A stretch of 64,000 nucleotides of DNA, taken from Pseudomonas poae. GTDB lineage: Bacteria > Pseudomonadota > Gammaproteobacteria > Pseudomonadales > Pseudomonadaceae. The stretch lies in assembly GCA_004000515.1 (NCBI GenBank), contig CP034537.1, positions 5,222,001 through 5,286,000 of the forward strand, given 5' to 3'. The notes beneath the pieces are model-generated. The model saw nothing but the letters and a program-made list of their open reading frames with translations. It did not search any database and was not told where the DNA came from. The position numbers and the translations under genes are program-made. This document shows positions 30,717 to 40,540 of this stretch, one piece after another. Each line of letters opens with the position of its first letter. Within the stretch, counting starts at the first letter, position 1.

Positions 30717-32026
30717 ATGAAGTTCACAGCAAAAGCTCTGCTTGCCTGTACCTGCATGACCCTCAGCGCCGTCAGCCTTGGCGCGCAAACCCTGACCATT
30801 GCCACCGTCAACAACAGCGACATGATCCGCATGCAAAAGCTCTCGAAAACCTTCGAGACCGAGCATCCGGAGATCAAGCTGAACTGGGTGGTGCTCGAAG
30901 AAAACGTGCTGCGTCAACGCCTGACCACCGACATCGCCACCCAAGGTGGACAGTTCGACGTGTTGACCATCGGCATGTACGAAGCTGCACTCTGGGGTGC
31001 CAAAGGCTGGCTGGAACCGATGAAGGACCTGCCGGCGTCCTACGACCTCGATGATGTGTTCCCTTCGGTGCGTGACGGTTTGTCCGTCAAGGGCTCGCTG
31101 TACGCCCTGCCGTTCTATGCCGAAAGCTCGATCACTTACTATCGCACCGACCTGTTCAAGGACGCCGGGCTGACCATGCCTGAGCACCCGACCTGGACGC
31201 AGATCGGCGAATTCGCCAGCAAACTTACTGATAAGACCAAAGAGCAATACGGCCTGTGCCTGCGTGGCAAAGCCGGTTGGGGTGAGAACATGGCGCTGAT
31301 CACCACCTTGGCCAACGGCTACGGGGCGCGCTGGTTCGATGAGAAGTGGCAGCCTGAATTCAACGGTCCGGAATGGAAGGACGCGTTGAACTTCTACGTC
31401 GACAACATGAAGAAATCCGGCCCGCCGGGCGCGTCCAGCAACGGTTTCAACGAAAACCTGGCGCTGTTCAACAGCGGCAAGTGCGCGATCTGGGTCGATG
31501 CCAGCGTGGCCGGCTCGTTCGTCACCGACAAGACTCAGAGCAAAGTGGCTGACCACGTCGGCTTCACCTTGCCCCCCACGAGAAGACCGATAAGGGCACC
31601 TCGTGGCTGTACTCCTGGAGCCTGGCGATCCCGACCAGTTCCAAGGCCAAGGACGCCGCCAAGGTGTTCACCAGTTGGGCAACCTCCAAGGAATACGGCG
31701 AGCTGGTGGCCAAGACTGACGGCGTTGCCAACGTACCGCCGGGTACCCGTAAGTCCACCTACAGCGATGAGTACATGAAGGCTGCGCCGTTTGCCAAGGT
31801 GACGCTGGAATCGCTGAAAGTTGCGGACCCGACCAAGCCGACCCTCAAGCCGGTGCCGTATATCGGTATCCAGTTGGTGACCATTCCTGAGTTCCAGGCG
31901 ATTGGTACGCAGGTGGGCAAGTTCTTCTCGGGTGCATTGACCGGTCAGCAGACGGTTGATGCGGCGCTCGCTGCCGCGCAAACCACCACTGAGCGGGAAA
32001 TGAAGCGGGCGGGTTATCCCAAGTAG
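30717..32026 (+). CDS. mtlE: Polyol ABC transporter substrate-binding protein MtlE (one frameshift)
   Basis: The periplasmic binding protein for mannitol, sorbitol and arabitol. It has a typical signal peptide (MKFTAKALLACTCMTLSAV, cleavage probably after SLGA near residue 23) and the extracellular solute-binding family 1 fold; YALPFYAESSITYYR and FNSGKCAIWVDASVAGSF are characteristic ligand-site regions. The C6 run at 31572-31577 is one base short; repaired length is 436 residues. GGAG is eight bases before the ATG. It is the first gene of mtlEFGKDYZ. A REPIN directly after the gene, before mtlF, could stabilise the mtlE message and allow more binding protein than permease. Confidence 0.93.
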
Positions 32027-32064
32027 GCCTGACTCACCCCTGTAAATGTGGGAACCCGCTTTAT

Positions 32065-32155
32065 GTGGGAGCCGGGCTTGCCCGCGATAGCGGACTGTCA
32101 GTTGATGCATTTGTGTGCTGACACACCGCTATCGCAGGCAAGCCAGCTCCCACAT
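32065..32155. repeat. REPIN between mtlE and mtlF
   Basis: GTGGGAGCCGGGCTTGCCCGC with its inverted partner GCAGGCAAGCCAGCTCCCAC about 35 bases on. A short incomplete copy (ATGTGGGAACCCGCTT, 32046-32061) precedes it. It lies within the operon, directly after the abundant binding-protein gene. Confidence 0.9.
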
Positions 32156-32207
32156 TTGATCGCGCTCCGACTCTGGTTCTGCCTGTAATCGACTGGTTCT
32201 GAATACC

Positions 32208-33083
32208 ATGAATACAACACCCAAAAACCGCCTGGCCAACCCTGGCTGGTTCCTTGTCAGCCCTTCGGTGGCCTTGCTGCTGCTGTGGATGATCGTGCCA
32301 CTGGGCATGACGCTGTACTTCTCCTTGATCCGCTACAACCTGCTCTACCCCGGCGAAAACCAATTCGTGGGGCTGGAGAACTTCACCTACTTCATCACTG
32401 ACTCGGGCTTCCTGCCCGGTGCCACCAACACCCTGTTGCTGGTGGGCAGCGTGTTGCTGATCAGCGTGGTGTTTGGCGTGTTGATCAGCGCGCTGCTGGA
32501 GGCCAGTGAGTTCTTCGGTCGCGGCCTGGTGCGGGTGTTGTTGATTTCACCGTTTTTCATCATGCCCACCGTCGGTGCGCTGATCTGGAAAAACCTGATT
32601 TTCCACCCAGTGTCCGGGGTTCTCGCCGCCGTGTGGAAGCTGTTTGGCGCCGAGCCTGTGGACTGGCTGGCGCACTACCCCTTGCTGTCGATCATCATCA
32701 TTGTGTCGTGGCAATGGCTGCCCTTCGCCATCTTGCTGCTGATGACCGCCATGCAGTCTCTCGACCAAGAACAAAAGGAAGCCGCGCGCCTCGACGGTGC
32801 CGGCGCCATCGCGATCTTCTGGCACCTCACCCTGCCCCACCTGGCCCGCCCGATTGCCGTGGTGGTGATGATCGAAACGATCTTTCTGCTCTCGGTATTT
32901 GCCGAAATCTTTACCACCACCAACGGTGGCCCGGGCTACGCCTCGACCAACCTGGCGTACCTGATCTACAACCAGGCGCTGGTGCAGTTCGACGTGGGCA
33001 TGGCCTCGGCCGGCGGCTTGATTGCCGTGGTCATCGCCAATATCGCGGCGATCATCCTGGTGCGGATGATCGGCAAAACCTGA
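32208..33083 (+). CDS. mtlF: Polyol ABC transporter permease MtlF
   Basis: An inner-membrane permease of 291 residues with six hydrophobic segments. The cytoplasmic EAA loop that contacts the ATPase is visible as KEAARLDGAGAIAIFWHLTLP, close to the EAA-G-I-LP consensus. An acidic-to-basic short N-terminus precedes the first helix (GWFLVSPSVALLLLWMIV). It follows mtlE after 181 bases containing a REPIN and precedes mtlG by 24 bases. It pairs with MtlG to form the membrane channel. Intact. Confidence 0.93.
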   Translation: MNTTPKNRLANPGWFLVSPSVALLLLWMIVPLGMTLYFSLIRYNLLYPGENQFVGLENFTYFITDSGFLPGATNTLLLVGSVLLISVVFGVLISALLEASEFFGRGLVRVLLISPFFIMPTVGALIWKNLIFHPVSGVLAAVWKLFGAEPVDWLAHYPLLSIIIIVSWQWLPFAILLLMTAMQSLDQEQKEAARLDGAGAIAIFWHLTLPHLARPIAVVVMIETIFLLSVFAEIFTTTNGGPGYASTNLAYLIYNQALVQFDVGMASAGGLIAVVIANIAAIILVRMIGKT

Positions 33084-33107
33084 CTGACAAGCCTTGAGGG
33101 CCGCGCC

Positions 33108-33938
33108 ATGACGCTTCAACAATCTCGCCGCCTGCAAAGCCTGTTGCTCGGCACCTTGGCCTGGGCCATCGCGATCCTGATTTTCTTCCCGATCTTCTGG
33201 ATGGTGCTGACCAGCTTCAAGACCGAAATCGACGCATTCGCCACACCGCCGCAGTTCATCTTCACGCCGACGCTGGAGAACTACCTGCACATCAACGAGC
33301 GCAGCAATTACTTTGCCTACGCCTGGAACTCAGTGGTGATTTCGTTCAGTGCCACGGCCCTGTGCCTGCTGATCTCGGTACCGGCCGCCTACTCCATGGC
33401 GTTCTACGAAACCCAACGTACCAAGGGCACGCTGCTGTGGATGTTGTCCACCAAGATGCTGCCGCCAGTGGGCGTGCTGATGCCGATCTACCTGCTGGCC
33501 AAGAGCTTTGGCCTGCTGGATACGCGCATCGCGCTGATCATCATCTACACCCTGATCAACCTGCCCATTGTGGTGTGGATGGTTTACACCTACTTCAAGG
33601 ACATCCCCAAGGACATCCTCGAAGCCGCCCGCCTGGATGGCGCCACGCTGTGGCAGGAGATGGTTCGCGTGCTGCTGCCGATTGCCAAGGGTGGTTTGGC
33701 GTCCACGGTGTTGCTGTCGCTGATCCTGTGCTGGAACGAGGCGTTCTGGTCGTTGAACCTGACCTCGTCCAGCGCCGCGCCGCTGACCGCGCTGATCGCC
33801 TCCTATTCCAGCCCCGAAGGGTTGTTCTGGGCCAAATTGTCTGCCGTCTCGACCCTGGCCTGCGCGCCGATCCTGATCTTTGGCTGGATCAGCCAGAAAC
33901 AGCTGGTACGCGGTTTGTCCTTCGGCGCCGTTAAATAA
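33108..33938 (+). CDS. mtlG: Polyol ABC transporter permease MtlG
   Basis: The second permease subunit, 276 residues and six hydrophobic segments starting LLLGTLAWAIAILIFFPIF. The EAA loop is LEAARLDGATLWQEMVRVLLP. Members of this MalG-like family act as dimers with the MalF-like partner and two ATPase subunits. The start at 33108 follows mtlF by 24 bases with TTGAGGG upstream as a weak ribosome binding site. Intact. Confidence 0.93.
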   Translation: MTLQQSRRLQSLLLGTLAWAIAILIFFPIFWMVLTSFKTEIDAFATPPQFIFTPTLENYLHINERSNYFAYAWNSVVISFSATALCLLISVPAAYSMAFYETQRTKGTLLWMLSTKMLPPVGVLMPIYLLAKSFGLLDTRIALIIIYTLINLPIVVWMVYTYFKDIPKDILEAARLDGATLWQEMVRVLLPIAKGGLASTVLLSLILCWNEAFWSLNLTSSSAAPLTALIASYSSPEGLFWAKLSAVSTLACAPILIFGWISQKQLVRGLSFGAVK

Positions 33939-33960
33939 TAATTCCAAGTGGAGGCCCATC

Positions 33961-35063
33961 ATGGCCAACCTGAAAATCAAGAATCTGCAAAAGGCTTCGA
34001 AGGCTTCTCGATCATCAAAGGCATCGACCTGGAAGTGAACGACAAGGAATTCGTGGTCTTCGTCGGCCCGTCGGGCTGCGGCAAATCCACCCTGCTGCGC
34101 CTGATCGCCGGCCTGGAAGAAGTCAGCGAAGGCACCATCGAACTGGATGGCCGCGACATTACCGAAGTAACCCCCGCCAAGCGCGACCTGGCGATGGTGT
34201 TCCAGACCTATGCGCTGTACCCGCACATGAGCGTACGCAAAAACATGTCGTTCGCCCTGGACCTGGCCGGCGTCGACAAGAAACTGGTCGAGAGCAAGGT
34301 CAGCGAAGCGGCGCGCATCCTGGAGCTGGGGCCGCTGCTTGAGCGCAAACCCAAGCAGTTGTCCGGCGGCCAGCGTCAGCGTGTCGCGATTGGCCGCGCC
34401 ATTGTGCGCAACCCGAAGATCTTCCTGTTCGACGAGCCCCTCTCCAACCTTGACGCCGCCTTGCGCGTGCAGATGCGCCTGGAACTTGCGCGCCTGCATA
34501 AAGAACTGCAAGCCACCATGATCTACGTGACCCACGACCAGGTCGAAGCCATGACCCTGGCCGACAAGGTGGTGGTACTCAACAGCGGTCGTATCGAGCA
34601 GGTCGGCTCGCCGCTGGAGCTGTACCACCAGCCAGCCAACCTGTTTGTGGCGGGTTTTCTCGGTACGCCGAAGATGGGCTTCCTCAAGGGCAAAGTTAAT
34701 CGCGTCGACAGCCAAAGCTGCGAAGTGCAATTGGACGCCGGCACCACCGTCAGCCTGCCGCTAAGCGGTGCCACCTTGAGCGTCGGCAGCGCGGTGACCT
34801 TGGGCATTCGTCCGGAACACCTGGAAATCGCCAGCCCTGGGCAGACCACCCTGACCGTCACCGCCGACGTCGGCGAGCGCCTGGGCAGCGACACCTTCTG
34901 CCACGTCATCACCGCCAACGGCGAGCCGCTGACCATGCGGATTCGCGGCGATATGGCCAGCCAATACGGCGAGACGCTGCAGCTGCACCTGGACCCGGCG
35001 CACTGCCATCTGTTCGACACCGAAGGCAAAGCCGTGGCCCGCCCACTGCGCGCTGCCGCCTGA
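33961..35063 (+). CDS. mtlK: Polyol ABC transporter ATP-binding protein MtlK (one frameshift)
   Basis: The cytoplasmic ATPase subunit of the MalK/MsmK type, which energises uptake. Walker A is [10 protein letters not shown] near residue 37, the Q-loop lies in [12 protein letters not shown], the signature is LSGGQRQR, Walker B is [12 protein letters not shown], and the switch histidine is in [12 protein letters not shown]-terminal TOBE-type regulatory domain follows (about 240-367). The frame breaks within the first 12 codons, at GG 33993-33994, one base short. The true ATG is 33961 ([11 protein letters not shown]) with GGAGG seven bases before it. Repaired length is 367 residues. Confidence 0.93.
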
Positions 35064-35081
35064 TTTCGCGAGAGTTTGCTG

Positions 35082-36561
35082 ATGAAACTGAATAAACAGA
35101 ACCTCACCCAACTGGCGCCGGAAGTGAAGCTGCCGGCCTACGCGATTGCCGACACTCGCCAGGGCATTGCCCATATCGGCGTCGGGGTTTTCATCGCGCA
35201 CACCAGGCGTACTACACCGATGCACTGATGAATACCGGTGTCGGCCTGGACTGGAGCATCTGCGGCGTCGGCCTGCGCAGCGAAGACCGCAAGGCCCGCG
35301 ACGACCTGGCGGGCCAGGACTACCTGTTCACCCTGTATGAACTGGGCGATACCGACGACACCGAAGTGCGCGTGATCGGCTCGATCAGCGACATGCTGCT
35401 GGCCGAAGACAGCGCGCAAGCGTTGATCGACAAACTCGCCAGCCCCGACATCCGCATTGTCTCGCTGACCATTACCGAGGGTGGCTACTGCATCGACGAC
35501 AGCAACGGTGAGTTCATGGCCCACCTGCCGCAGATCCAGCACGACCTGGCGCATCCGAAGGCACCCAAGACCGTGTTCGGTTTTATCTGCGCCGCCCTCA
35601 CCCAACGCCGCGCCGCCGGCACCCCGGCATTTACCGTGATGTCCTGCGATAACCTGCCGCACAACGGCGCCGTGACGCGCAAGGCGCTGTTGGCGTTCGC
35701 CGCCCTGCACAACGCCGAACTGCATGACTGGATCAAGGCCAATGTGAGCTTCCCGAATGCCATGGTCGACCGCATCACCCCATGACCAGCACCGCCCACC
35801 GCCTGCAATTGCACGACGAACACGGCATCGACGATGCCTGGCCGGTGGTGTGCGAACCCTTTGTGCAGTGGGTGCTGGAAGACAAGTTCGTCAACGGACG
35901 CCCGGCGTGGGAAAACGTCGGCGTGCAATTCACCGACGACGTCACGCCCTATGAAGAAATGAAGATCGGCCTGCTCAACGGCAGCCATCTGGCGCTGACC
36001 TACCTGGGGTTCCTCAAGGGTTACCGGTTTGTGCACGAAACCATGAACGACCCGGTGTTCGTGGCGTATATGCGTGCCTACATGGACCTGGACGTCACGC
36101 CGAACCTGGCGCCGGTGCCGGGTATCGACCTGACGGACTACAAGCAGACGCTGGTGGATCGCTTCTCCAACCAGGCGATTGCCGATCAGTTGGAGCGCGT
36201 ATGTTCCGATGGTTCGTCAAAGTTTCCCAAGTTCACGGTGCCGACGATCAACCGGTTGATTGCCGATGGTCGCGAGACAGAGCGTGCGGCGCTGGTGGTG
36301 GCTGCCTGGGCGTTGTACTTGAAGGGCGTGGATGAGAACGGCGTGAGCTACAAGATCCCGGACCCGCGAGCGGAGTTTTGCCAGGGGCTGGTGAGTGATG
36401 ACGCGTTGATCAGCAAGCGACTGCTGGGGGTGGAGGAAATTTTTGGTACGGCTATTCCCCAGTCGGCTGAGTTTGTGGCAGCGTTTGAGCGGTGTTTTGT
36501 GAGCTTGCGCGACAAGGGCGTGACCCAAACCCTGCAAATCCTCCTGAAAAAACTGGTTTAA
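35082..36561 (+). CDS. mtlD: Mannitol 2-dehydrogenase MtlD (two frameshifts)
   Basis: An NAD-dependent polyol dehydrogenase of the long-chain mannitol dehydrogenase family. It oxidises mannitol to fructose, and the P. fluorescens enzyme also accepts sorbitol and arabitol (to xylulose). The NAD site near residue 37 reads GVGGFHRAHQAYY once the G4 at 35184-35187 is given its missing base. The family motif PNAMVDRITP ends at the second break, C4 at 35778-35781, also one base short, followed by the C-terminal domain with catalytic-region residues KFPKFTVPTI. Repaired length is 493 residues, as expected. It follows mtlK by 18 bases. A REPIN begins 3 bases after the stop. Confidence 0.93.
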
Positions 36562-36564
36562 AAC

Positions 36565-36655
36565 TGTGGGAGCGGGCTTGCTCGCGAAGGCGGTGTGTCA
36601 GGCGACACATCGGTAACTGAACCACCGCCTTCGCGAGCAAGCCCGCTCCCACATT
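36565..36655. repeat. REPIN between mtlD and mtlY
   Basis: CTGTGGGAGCGGGCTTGCTC with the tip CGCGAAGGCGG, and its inverted copy at 36624-36655. A long, nearly perfect hairpin that separates the transport/dehydrogenase part of the operon from the kinase part. Confidence 0.92.
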
Positions 36656-36702
36656 TTGATCGGGTTATCAGTCCATAAAATAATAATGCTGAGCAAACCC
36701 TC

Positions 36703-38184
36703 ATGACCCAGCAAAACCTGTTCCTCGGCATCGACTGCGGCACCCAAGGCACCAAAGCCATCGTCCTCGACGCCACCAGCGGCAAGGTGCTGGGCCTGGG
36801 CGCTGCCCCGCACACCCTGATCAGCGGCGCCAACGGCCGTCGCGAGCAACACAGCCAGGAATGGCTGGATGCCTTTACCGAGGCCACCCACCGCGCCCTG
36901 CAACAGGCGGGCGTCGACGGCCAGGACATCCTCGGCATCGGTGTTTCCGGACAGCAGCATGGCTTGGTGCTGCTGGATGAACAGGGCCAGGTGTTGCGCC
37001 CGGCCAAACTGTGGTGCGACACTGAGACCGCCCCCGAGAACGACCGCCTGCTGCAACACCTGGGCGGCGAAAGCGGTTCGCTGGAACGCCTAGGTGTAGC
37101 GATTGCCCCGGGGTATACCGTGTCCAAGCTGCTCTGGACCCGCGAACAACACCCCGACGTTTTTGCGCGCATTGCGCATGTCCTGCTGCCCCACGACTAC
37201 CTCAACTACTGGCTCACCGGCCGCGCCGTCGCCGAATACGGCGATGCCTCGGGCACGGGTTATTTCAACGTTCGCACGCGTGAATGGGATGTGGGCTTGC
37301 TCAAGCACATCGACCCCAGCGGTCGTCTTGAAGCAGCGCTGCCGCAACTGATCGAAGCGCATCAAAGTGTCGGCACGCTCCTGCCGGCCATCGCCGAACG
37401 CTTAGGCGTCAACCCCAACGCGATCGTCGCCAGCGGTGGCGGCGACAACATGATGGGCGCCATCGGCACCGGCAATATCGCACCGGGCGTGATCACCATG
37501 AGCCTGGGCTCATCGGGCACCGTCTATGCGTTTTCCGATCAACCCAACGTCAGCCCCCAAGCGTCGGTCGCGACGTTCTGTTCATCCAGTGGCGGCTGGT
37601 TGCCGCTGATCTGCACCATGAACCTGACCAACGCCACCGGGGTGATCCGCGAGCTGTTCGAGCTGGACCTTGACGCCTTCAACGCACTGGTCGACCAGGT
37701 ACCTATCGGTGCCGAGGGCGTAAGCATGCTGCCGTTCCTCAACGGCGAGCGCGTACCCGCCCTGCCCCACGCCACCGGCAGCGTGCACGGCCTGACCATG
37801 ACCAACCTGACCCGTGCCAACCTGTGCCGCGCCGTGGTCGAAGGCACCACCTTCGGCCTGCGCTACGGCCTCGACCTGCTGCGCCAGACGGGTTTGCAGA
37901 GCCAGAGTATCCGGCTCATCGGCGGCGGCTCGAAAAGCCCAGTGTGGCGCCAGATGGTCGCCGATATCATGAACACCGAAGTGATCTGCACCGAACAAAG
38001 CGAAGCCGCTGCGCTGGGCGCGGCAATCCAGGCGGCGTGGAGCCAGTCCGGCGAGTCTTTGGCCAGCCTGTGCGACAAATGCGTGAGCGTCGACCCGGCC
38101 AGCCGGACCCTGCCGGTGGCGGCCAATGTCGGCGCCTATCAACAGGCTTACGAGCGCTATCAGCAGCTTGTGGCAACCCTTTAA
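36703..38184 (+). CDS. mtlY: Xylulokinase MtlY
   Basis: A FGGY-family carbohydrate kinase of 493 residues, phosphorylating D-xylulose to xylulose-5-phosphate in the cytoplasm. The N-terminal phosphate-binding motif is GIDCGTQGTKAIVLD, the substrate-binding region GVSGQQHGLVLLD is typical of xylulokinases, and the C-terminal FGGY signature region is IRLIGGGSKSPVWRQMVADI. In the mtl operon it processes xylulose formed from arabitol by MtlD. The frame is intact. It lies 141 bases after mtlD, with a REPIN in the gap, and 12 bases before mtlZ. Confidence 0.93.
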   Translation: MTQQNLFLGIDCGTQGTKAIVLDATSGKVLGLGAAPHTLISGANGRREQHSQEWLDAFTEATHRALQQAGVDGQDILGIGVSGQQHGLVLLDEQGQVLRPAKLWCDTETAPENDRLLQHLGGESGSLERLGVAIAPGYTVSKLLWTREQHPDVFARIAHVLLPHDYLNYWLTGRAVAEYGDASGTGYFNVRTREWDVGLLKHIDPSGRLEAALPQLIEAHQSVGTLLPAIAERLGVNPNAIVASGGGDNMMGAIGTGNIAPGVITMSLGSSGTVYAFSDQPNVSPQASVATFCSSSGGWLPLICTMNLTNATGVIRELFELDLDAFNALVDQVPIGAEGVSMLPFLNGERVPALPHATGSVHGLTMTNLTRANLCRAVVEGTTFGLRYGLDLLRQTGLQSQSIRLIGGGSKSPVWRQMVADIMNTEVICTEQSEAAALGAAIQAAWSQSGESLASLCDKCVSVDPASRTLPVAANVGAYQQAYERYQQLVATL

Positions 38185-38196
38185 GAGCGAACGACT

Positions 38197-39135
38197 ATGT
38201 ATCTGGTGTGTGGTGAAGCGCTGTTCGATTTTTTCAGCGAGGAAGATGCCAGCGGGCAGGCTTCCAAGGTCAATTACAAAGCGATTGCCGGCGGTTCGCC
38301 GTTCAACGTGGCGGTGGGCTTGCGCCGCCTGGGTATTGAGGCCGGGCTGTTGGGTGGCTTGTCCACCGACTTCCTGGGGCGTCGCCTGCTGCAGGTATTA
38401 AAAGATGAAGGCGTCAGCGAACGGTTCCTGGTGGAATTCGCCGCGCCGACCACCCTGTCGATGGTCGCCGTGGGCGCCAATGGTTCGCCACAGTACAACT
38501 TCCGCGGTGAAGGTTGTGCCGACCGGCTGCTGGAAGTCGCCCACCTGCCCGAACTGGGCGATGACATTCGCGGCCTGCATATCGGCTCGTTCTCCCTGGT
38601 GGTACAGCCGGTTGGCGACACCCTGCTCACCCTGGTCCAGCGTGAAAGCGGCAAGCGCCTGATCAGCCTCGACCCCAACGTGCGGCTGAACCCGCAGCCG
38701 GATATCCAGTTGTGGCGCGACCGCGTCGCCCAGTTGGTGCAGCATGCCGACCTGATCAAGGTCAGCGACGAAGACTTGCACTTGCTCTACCCCGACCAAG
38801 CGCCGGAGAGCGTGCTGCAGGGCTGGCTGCAACACCGTTGCCAATTGGTGTTCCTCACCCGTGGTGGCGAAGGCGCCACCGTGTTCAGCCGCCAACATGG
38901 CAGTTGGTCTGCACCGGCGGTCAAGGTGGTGATGGCGGATACCGTCGGCGCTGGCGACACCTTCCAGGCCGCGTTGATTGCCTGGCTGACCGAGCAGCAG
39001 CTTGACTCAGTGGACGGCCTGCAACAGCTCACGCGGGCGCAGATCGACGCCATGCTGGCCTTCGCGGTCCGCGCCGCTGCACTGACGTGCACCAAGACCG
39101 GACCGGACTTGCCGTATCGTCGTCAGTTGGACTGA
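38197..39135 (+). CDS. mtlZ: Fructokinase MtlZ (PfkB family)
   Basis: A PfkB/ribokinase-fold sugar kinase of 312 residues that phosphorylates fructose produced from mannitol and sorbitol. The first PfkB signature region is GGSPFNVAVGLRRLG (near residue 32), and the second is DTVGAGDTFQAALIAW, with the catalytic-base Asp in GAGD. It is the last gene of the mtl operon and follows mtlY by 12 bases. Together with MtlE-F-G-K, MtlD and MtlY it completes conversion of external polyols to central sugar phosphates. The frame is intact. No clear terminator is seen after it. Confidence 0.92.
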   Translation: MYLVCGEALFDFFSEEDASGQASKVNYKAIAGGSPFNVAVGLRRLGIEAGLLGGLSTDFLGRRLLQVLKDEGVSERFLVEFAAPTTLSMVAVGANGSPQYNFRGEGCADRLLEVAHLPELGDDIRGLHIGSFSLVVQPVGDTLLTLVQRESGKRLISLDPNVRLNPQPDIQLWRDRVAQLVQHADLIKVSDEDLHLLYPDQAPESVLQGWLQHRCQLVFLTRGGEGATVFSRQHGSWSAPAVKVVMADTVGAGDTFQAALIAWLTEQQLDSVDGLQQLTRAQIDAMLAFAVRAAALTCTKTGPDLPYRRQLD

Positions 39136-39234
39136 ACGCCACGTTTATGAAGGTTTTGTCAGCCAGGTAAAAATTAATCGATGGTTAATCCCGCAAGTCG
39201 ACAGTGAAGTTGTACCCACTTGCGGAGCACCCTC

Positions 39235-39504
39235 ATGAAACTGCGCACTTTAATGCTTGGCGGCGCACTGGCCCTTGCAGCAGTCTCGGGCCTGGCCCAG
39301 GCCGACAGCCAACAAACCAACATCAAACCCGTGCCTTACCAGTACGGCATGCCGATGAATATCGCCAAAGTCATTTCGATGAACGAAGCCCAGACCAACG
39401 ACTGCAAAGTCATCAACGCGGACATCAAGTTTGTGGACAAGGCGGGCAAAGTGGAGGACGTCAGCTATCGCAAGATGTCTGAAGCGTGTGACTTCCAGAA
39501 TTGA
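39235..39504 (+). CDS. DUF2790 family small exported protein
   Basis: An 89-residue protein with a clear signal peptide (MKLRTLMLGGALALAAVSG, cleavage after AQA near residue 23). The mature part, about 65 residues, has two cysteines (NDCKV and EACDF) which could form a disulfide in the periplasm. VPYQYGMPMNIAKVISM is the hallmark of the DUF2790 family found in Pseudomonas; the function is unknown. TGCGGAG lies about eight bases before the ATG. It stands alone after mtlZ. Confidence 0.85.
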   Translation: MKLRTLMLGGALALAAVSGLAQADSQQTNIKPVPYQYGMPMNIAKVISMNEAQTNDCKVINADIKFVDKAGKVEDVSYRKMSEACDFQN

Positions 39505-39663
39505 GCCTGTAGTAAATCCGGAGAACACCTTGGGAAACCCACGTTCAAGCGTGGACGCCTGACTGTTTCAGAACTGAAAACGGTGCAGACAAAGGGCAGC
39601 GCGATGGTTGCGCACGCGGTATCCTTGCACGCTTGTCAAACGGCTGAAAGGATTCGCCCCGCA

Positions 39664-40056
39664 ATGCGCTTTCATACGCTCGCCCTCTTTACCGCCCTGC
39701 TCTGCTTCGCCCTCGCCCTGGTGTGGGGCCTGCGTCCCGACTGGCTGCTGTGGATGTGGAGCGTGGAGTACTCAGGCGCCACGGGCCTGGTCGCTCGGCG
39801 CAACGCCGCACTGTTCCTGGCCATCGGCATCATGTTCTACCGCGCCCGCCACACGCCTCCCTCCGACGCACGACGCGCCATGACCACCGGTTTTATTGCC
39901 GGTTGCCTGGTGTTGGCGGTATTGGGGTTCAGTGAGTGGATCAATGGCAATGCCGGCCCCGGCATTCTTCTGGCGGTGGCAACAGAAACCGTATTGGGCC
40001 TGGCGTTTATCCAGGCCCACAGGTCATCGGCAACTCAAACTCAAGCTTCGGCCTAG
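39664..40056 (+). CDS. Small integral membrane protein, unknown function
   Basis: A 130-residue protein with four hydrophobic segments (roughly residues 3-22, 45-60, 75-93, 98-116) linked by short charged loops such as YRARHTPPSDARRAM. I do not recognise a named family, although the pattern resembles small DUF-type membrane proteins of pseudomonads. The ATG at 39664 was chosen because the first helix begins directly after it; an upstream ATG at 39583 would add 27 polar residues. Its stop overlaps the stop of the convergent DUF1652 gene. Confidence 0.7.
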   Translation: MRFHTLALFTALLCFALALVWGLRPDWLLWMWSVEYSGATGLVARRNAALFLAIGIMFYRARHTPPSDARRAMTTGFIAGCLVLAVLGFSEWINGNAGPGILLAVATETVLGLAFIQAHRSSATQTQASA

Positions 40057-40322
40057 TAGTAGGCTCGCCCTGCCGCTCTTCGCAGGGCGGGGGCATGGGT
40101 GTGCTTGAGGTCTTCGCGCAACCCTGTAATCAGGTTGCAAATGGCTCGACTGCTGTCGAGTTTATCGGCGTTTATACCTTTGACTTCCAAATCCACTCGG
40201 TCACGGTCGCGGTCGTCATACACCTTGATCGTCAACGAAGCATCTTCGGCTTTGGTGCACTCGCACCGTTTGGGCAGGAAACTGGTTTCAATAATGCCGC
40301 GTAGTTCTAGTTCCGAAAGCAT
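40053..40322 (-). CDS. DUF1652 family protein
   Basis: An 89-residue soluble protein starting MLSELELRGIIETSFLPKRC, with CECTKAEDASLTIKVYDD following, a start I associate with the Pseudomonas DUF1652 family of unknown function. It has three cysteines, two of them in the CEC motif. AGAGGT lies about seven bases before the ATG. Several paralogues usually occur per genome. It converges on the small membrane protein gene with overlapping stop codons. Confidence 0.82.
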   Translation of the reverse strand: MLSELELRGIIETSFLPKRCECTKAEDASLTIKVYDDRDRDRVDLEVKGINADKLDSSRAICNLITGLREDLKHTHAPALRRAAGRAYY

Positions 40323-40540
40323 GGCCGACCTCTCCTTTCATGAGACTGCCAATCGATTTTTGTGAGTCTGGCGGGCACTTGCCCACCGCGTCTTGCCAGC
40401 CTTGGTAGACGCTTGCAAGACCCAGCCTACTCGGCAAAATTCGATGTCGTTGTAACCTTTCCTCATAAGTCACTGCAGTTGTTATATATCTAAAGACGCT
40501 TTAAGCACCCAATGAGTTAATCCTCGTCGAACAGCCGGGA

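Noticed and set aside
39170..39195. ATTAA-TCGATGG-TTAAT as a terminator of the mtl operon
   Set aside because: The stem is only five AT pairs with no U-run; it is more likely part of the promoter for the DUF2790 gene.
39558..39578. Small palindrome TTTCAG-AA-CTGAAA before the small membrane protein gene, similar to the arms before the DUF3455 gene
   Set aside because: Arms are six bases and spacing differs (2 versus 14 bases), so a common regulator cannot be supported.
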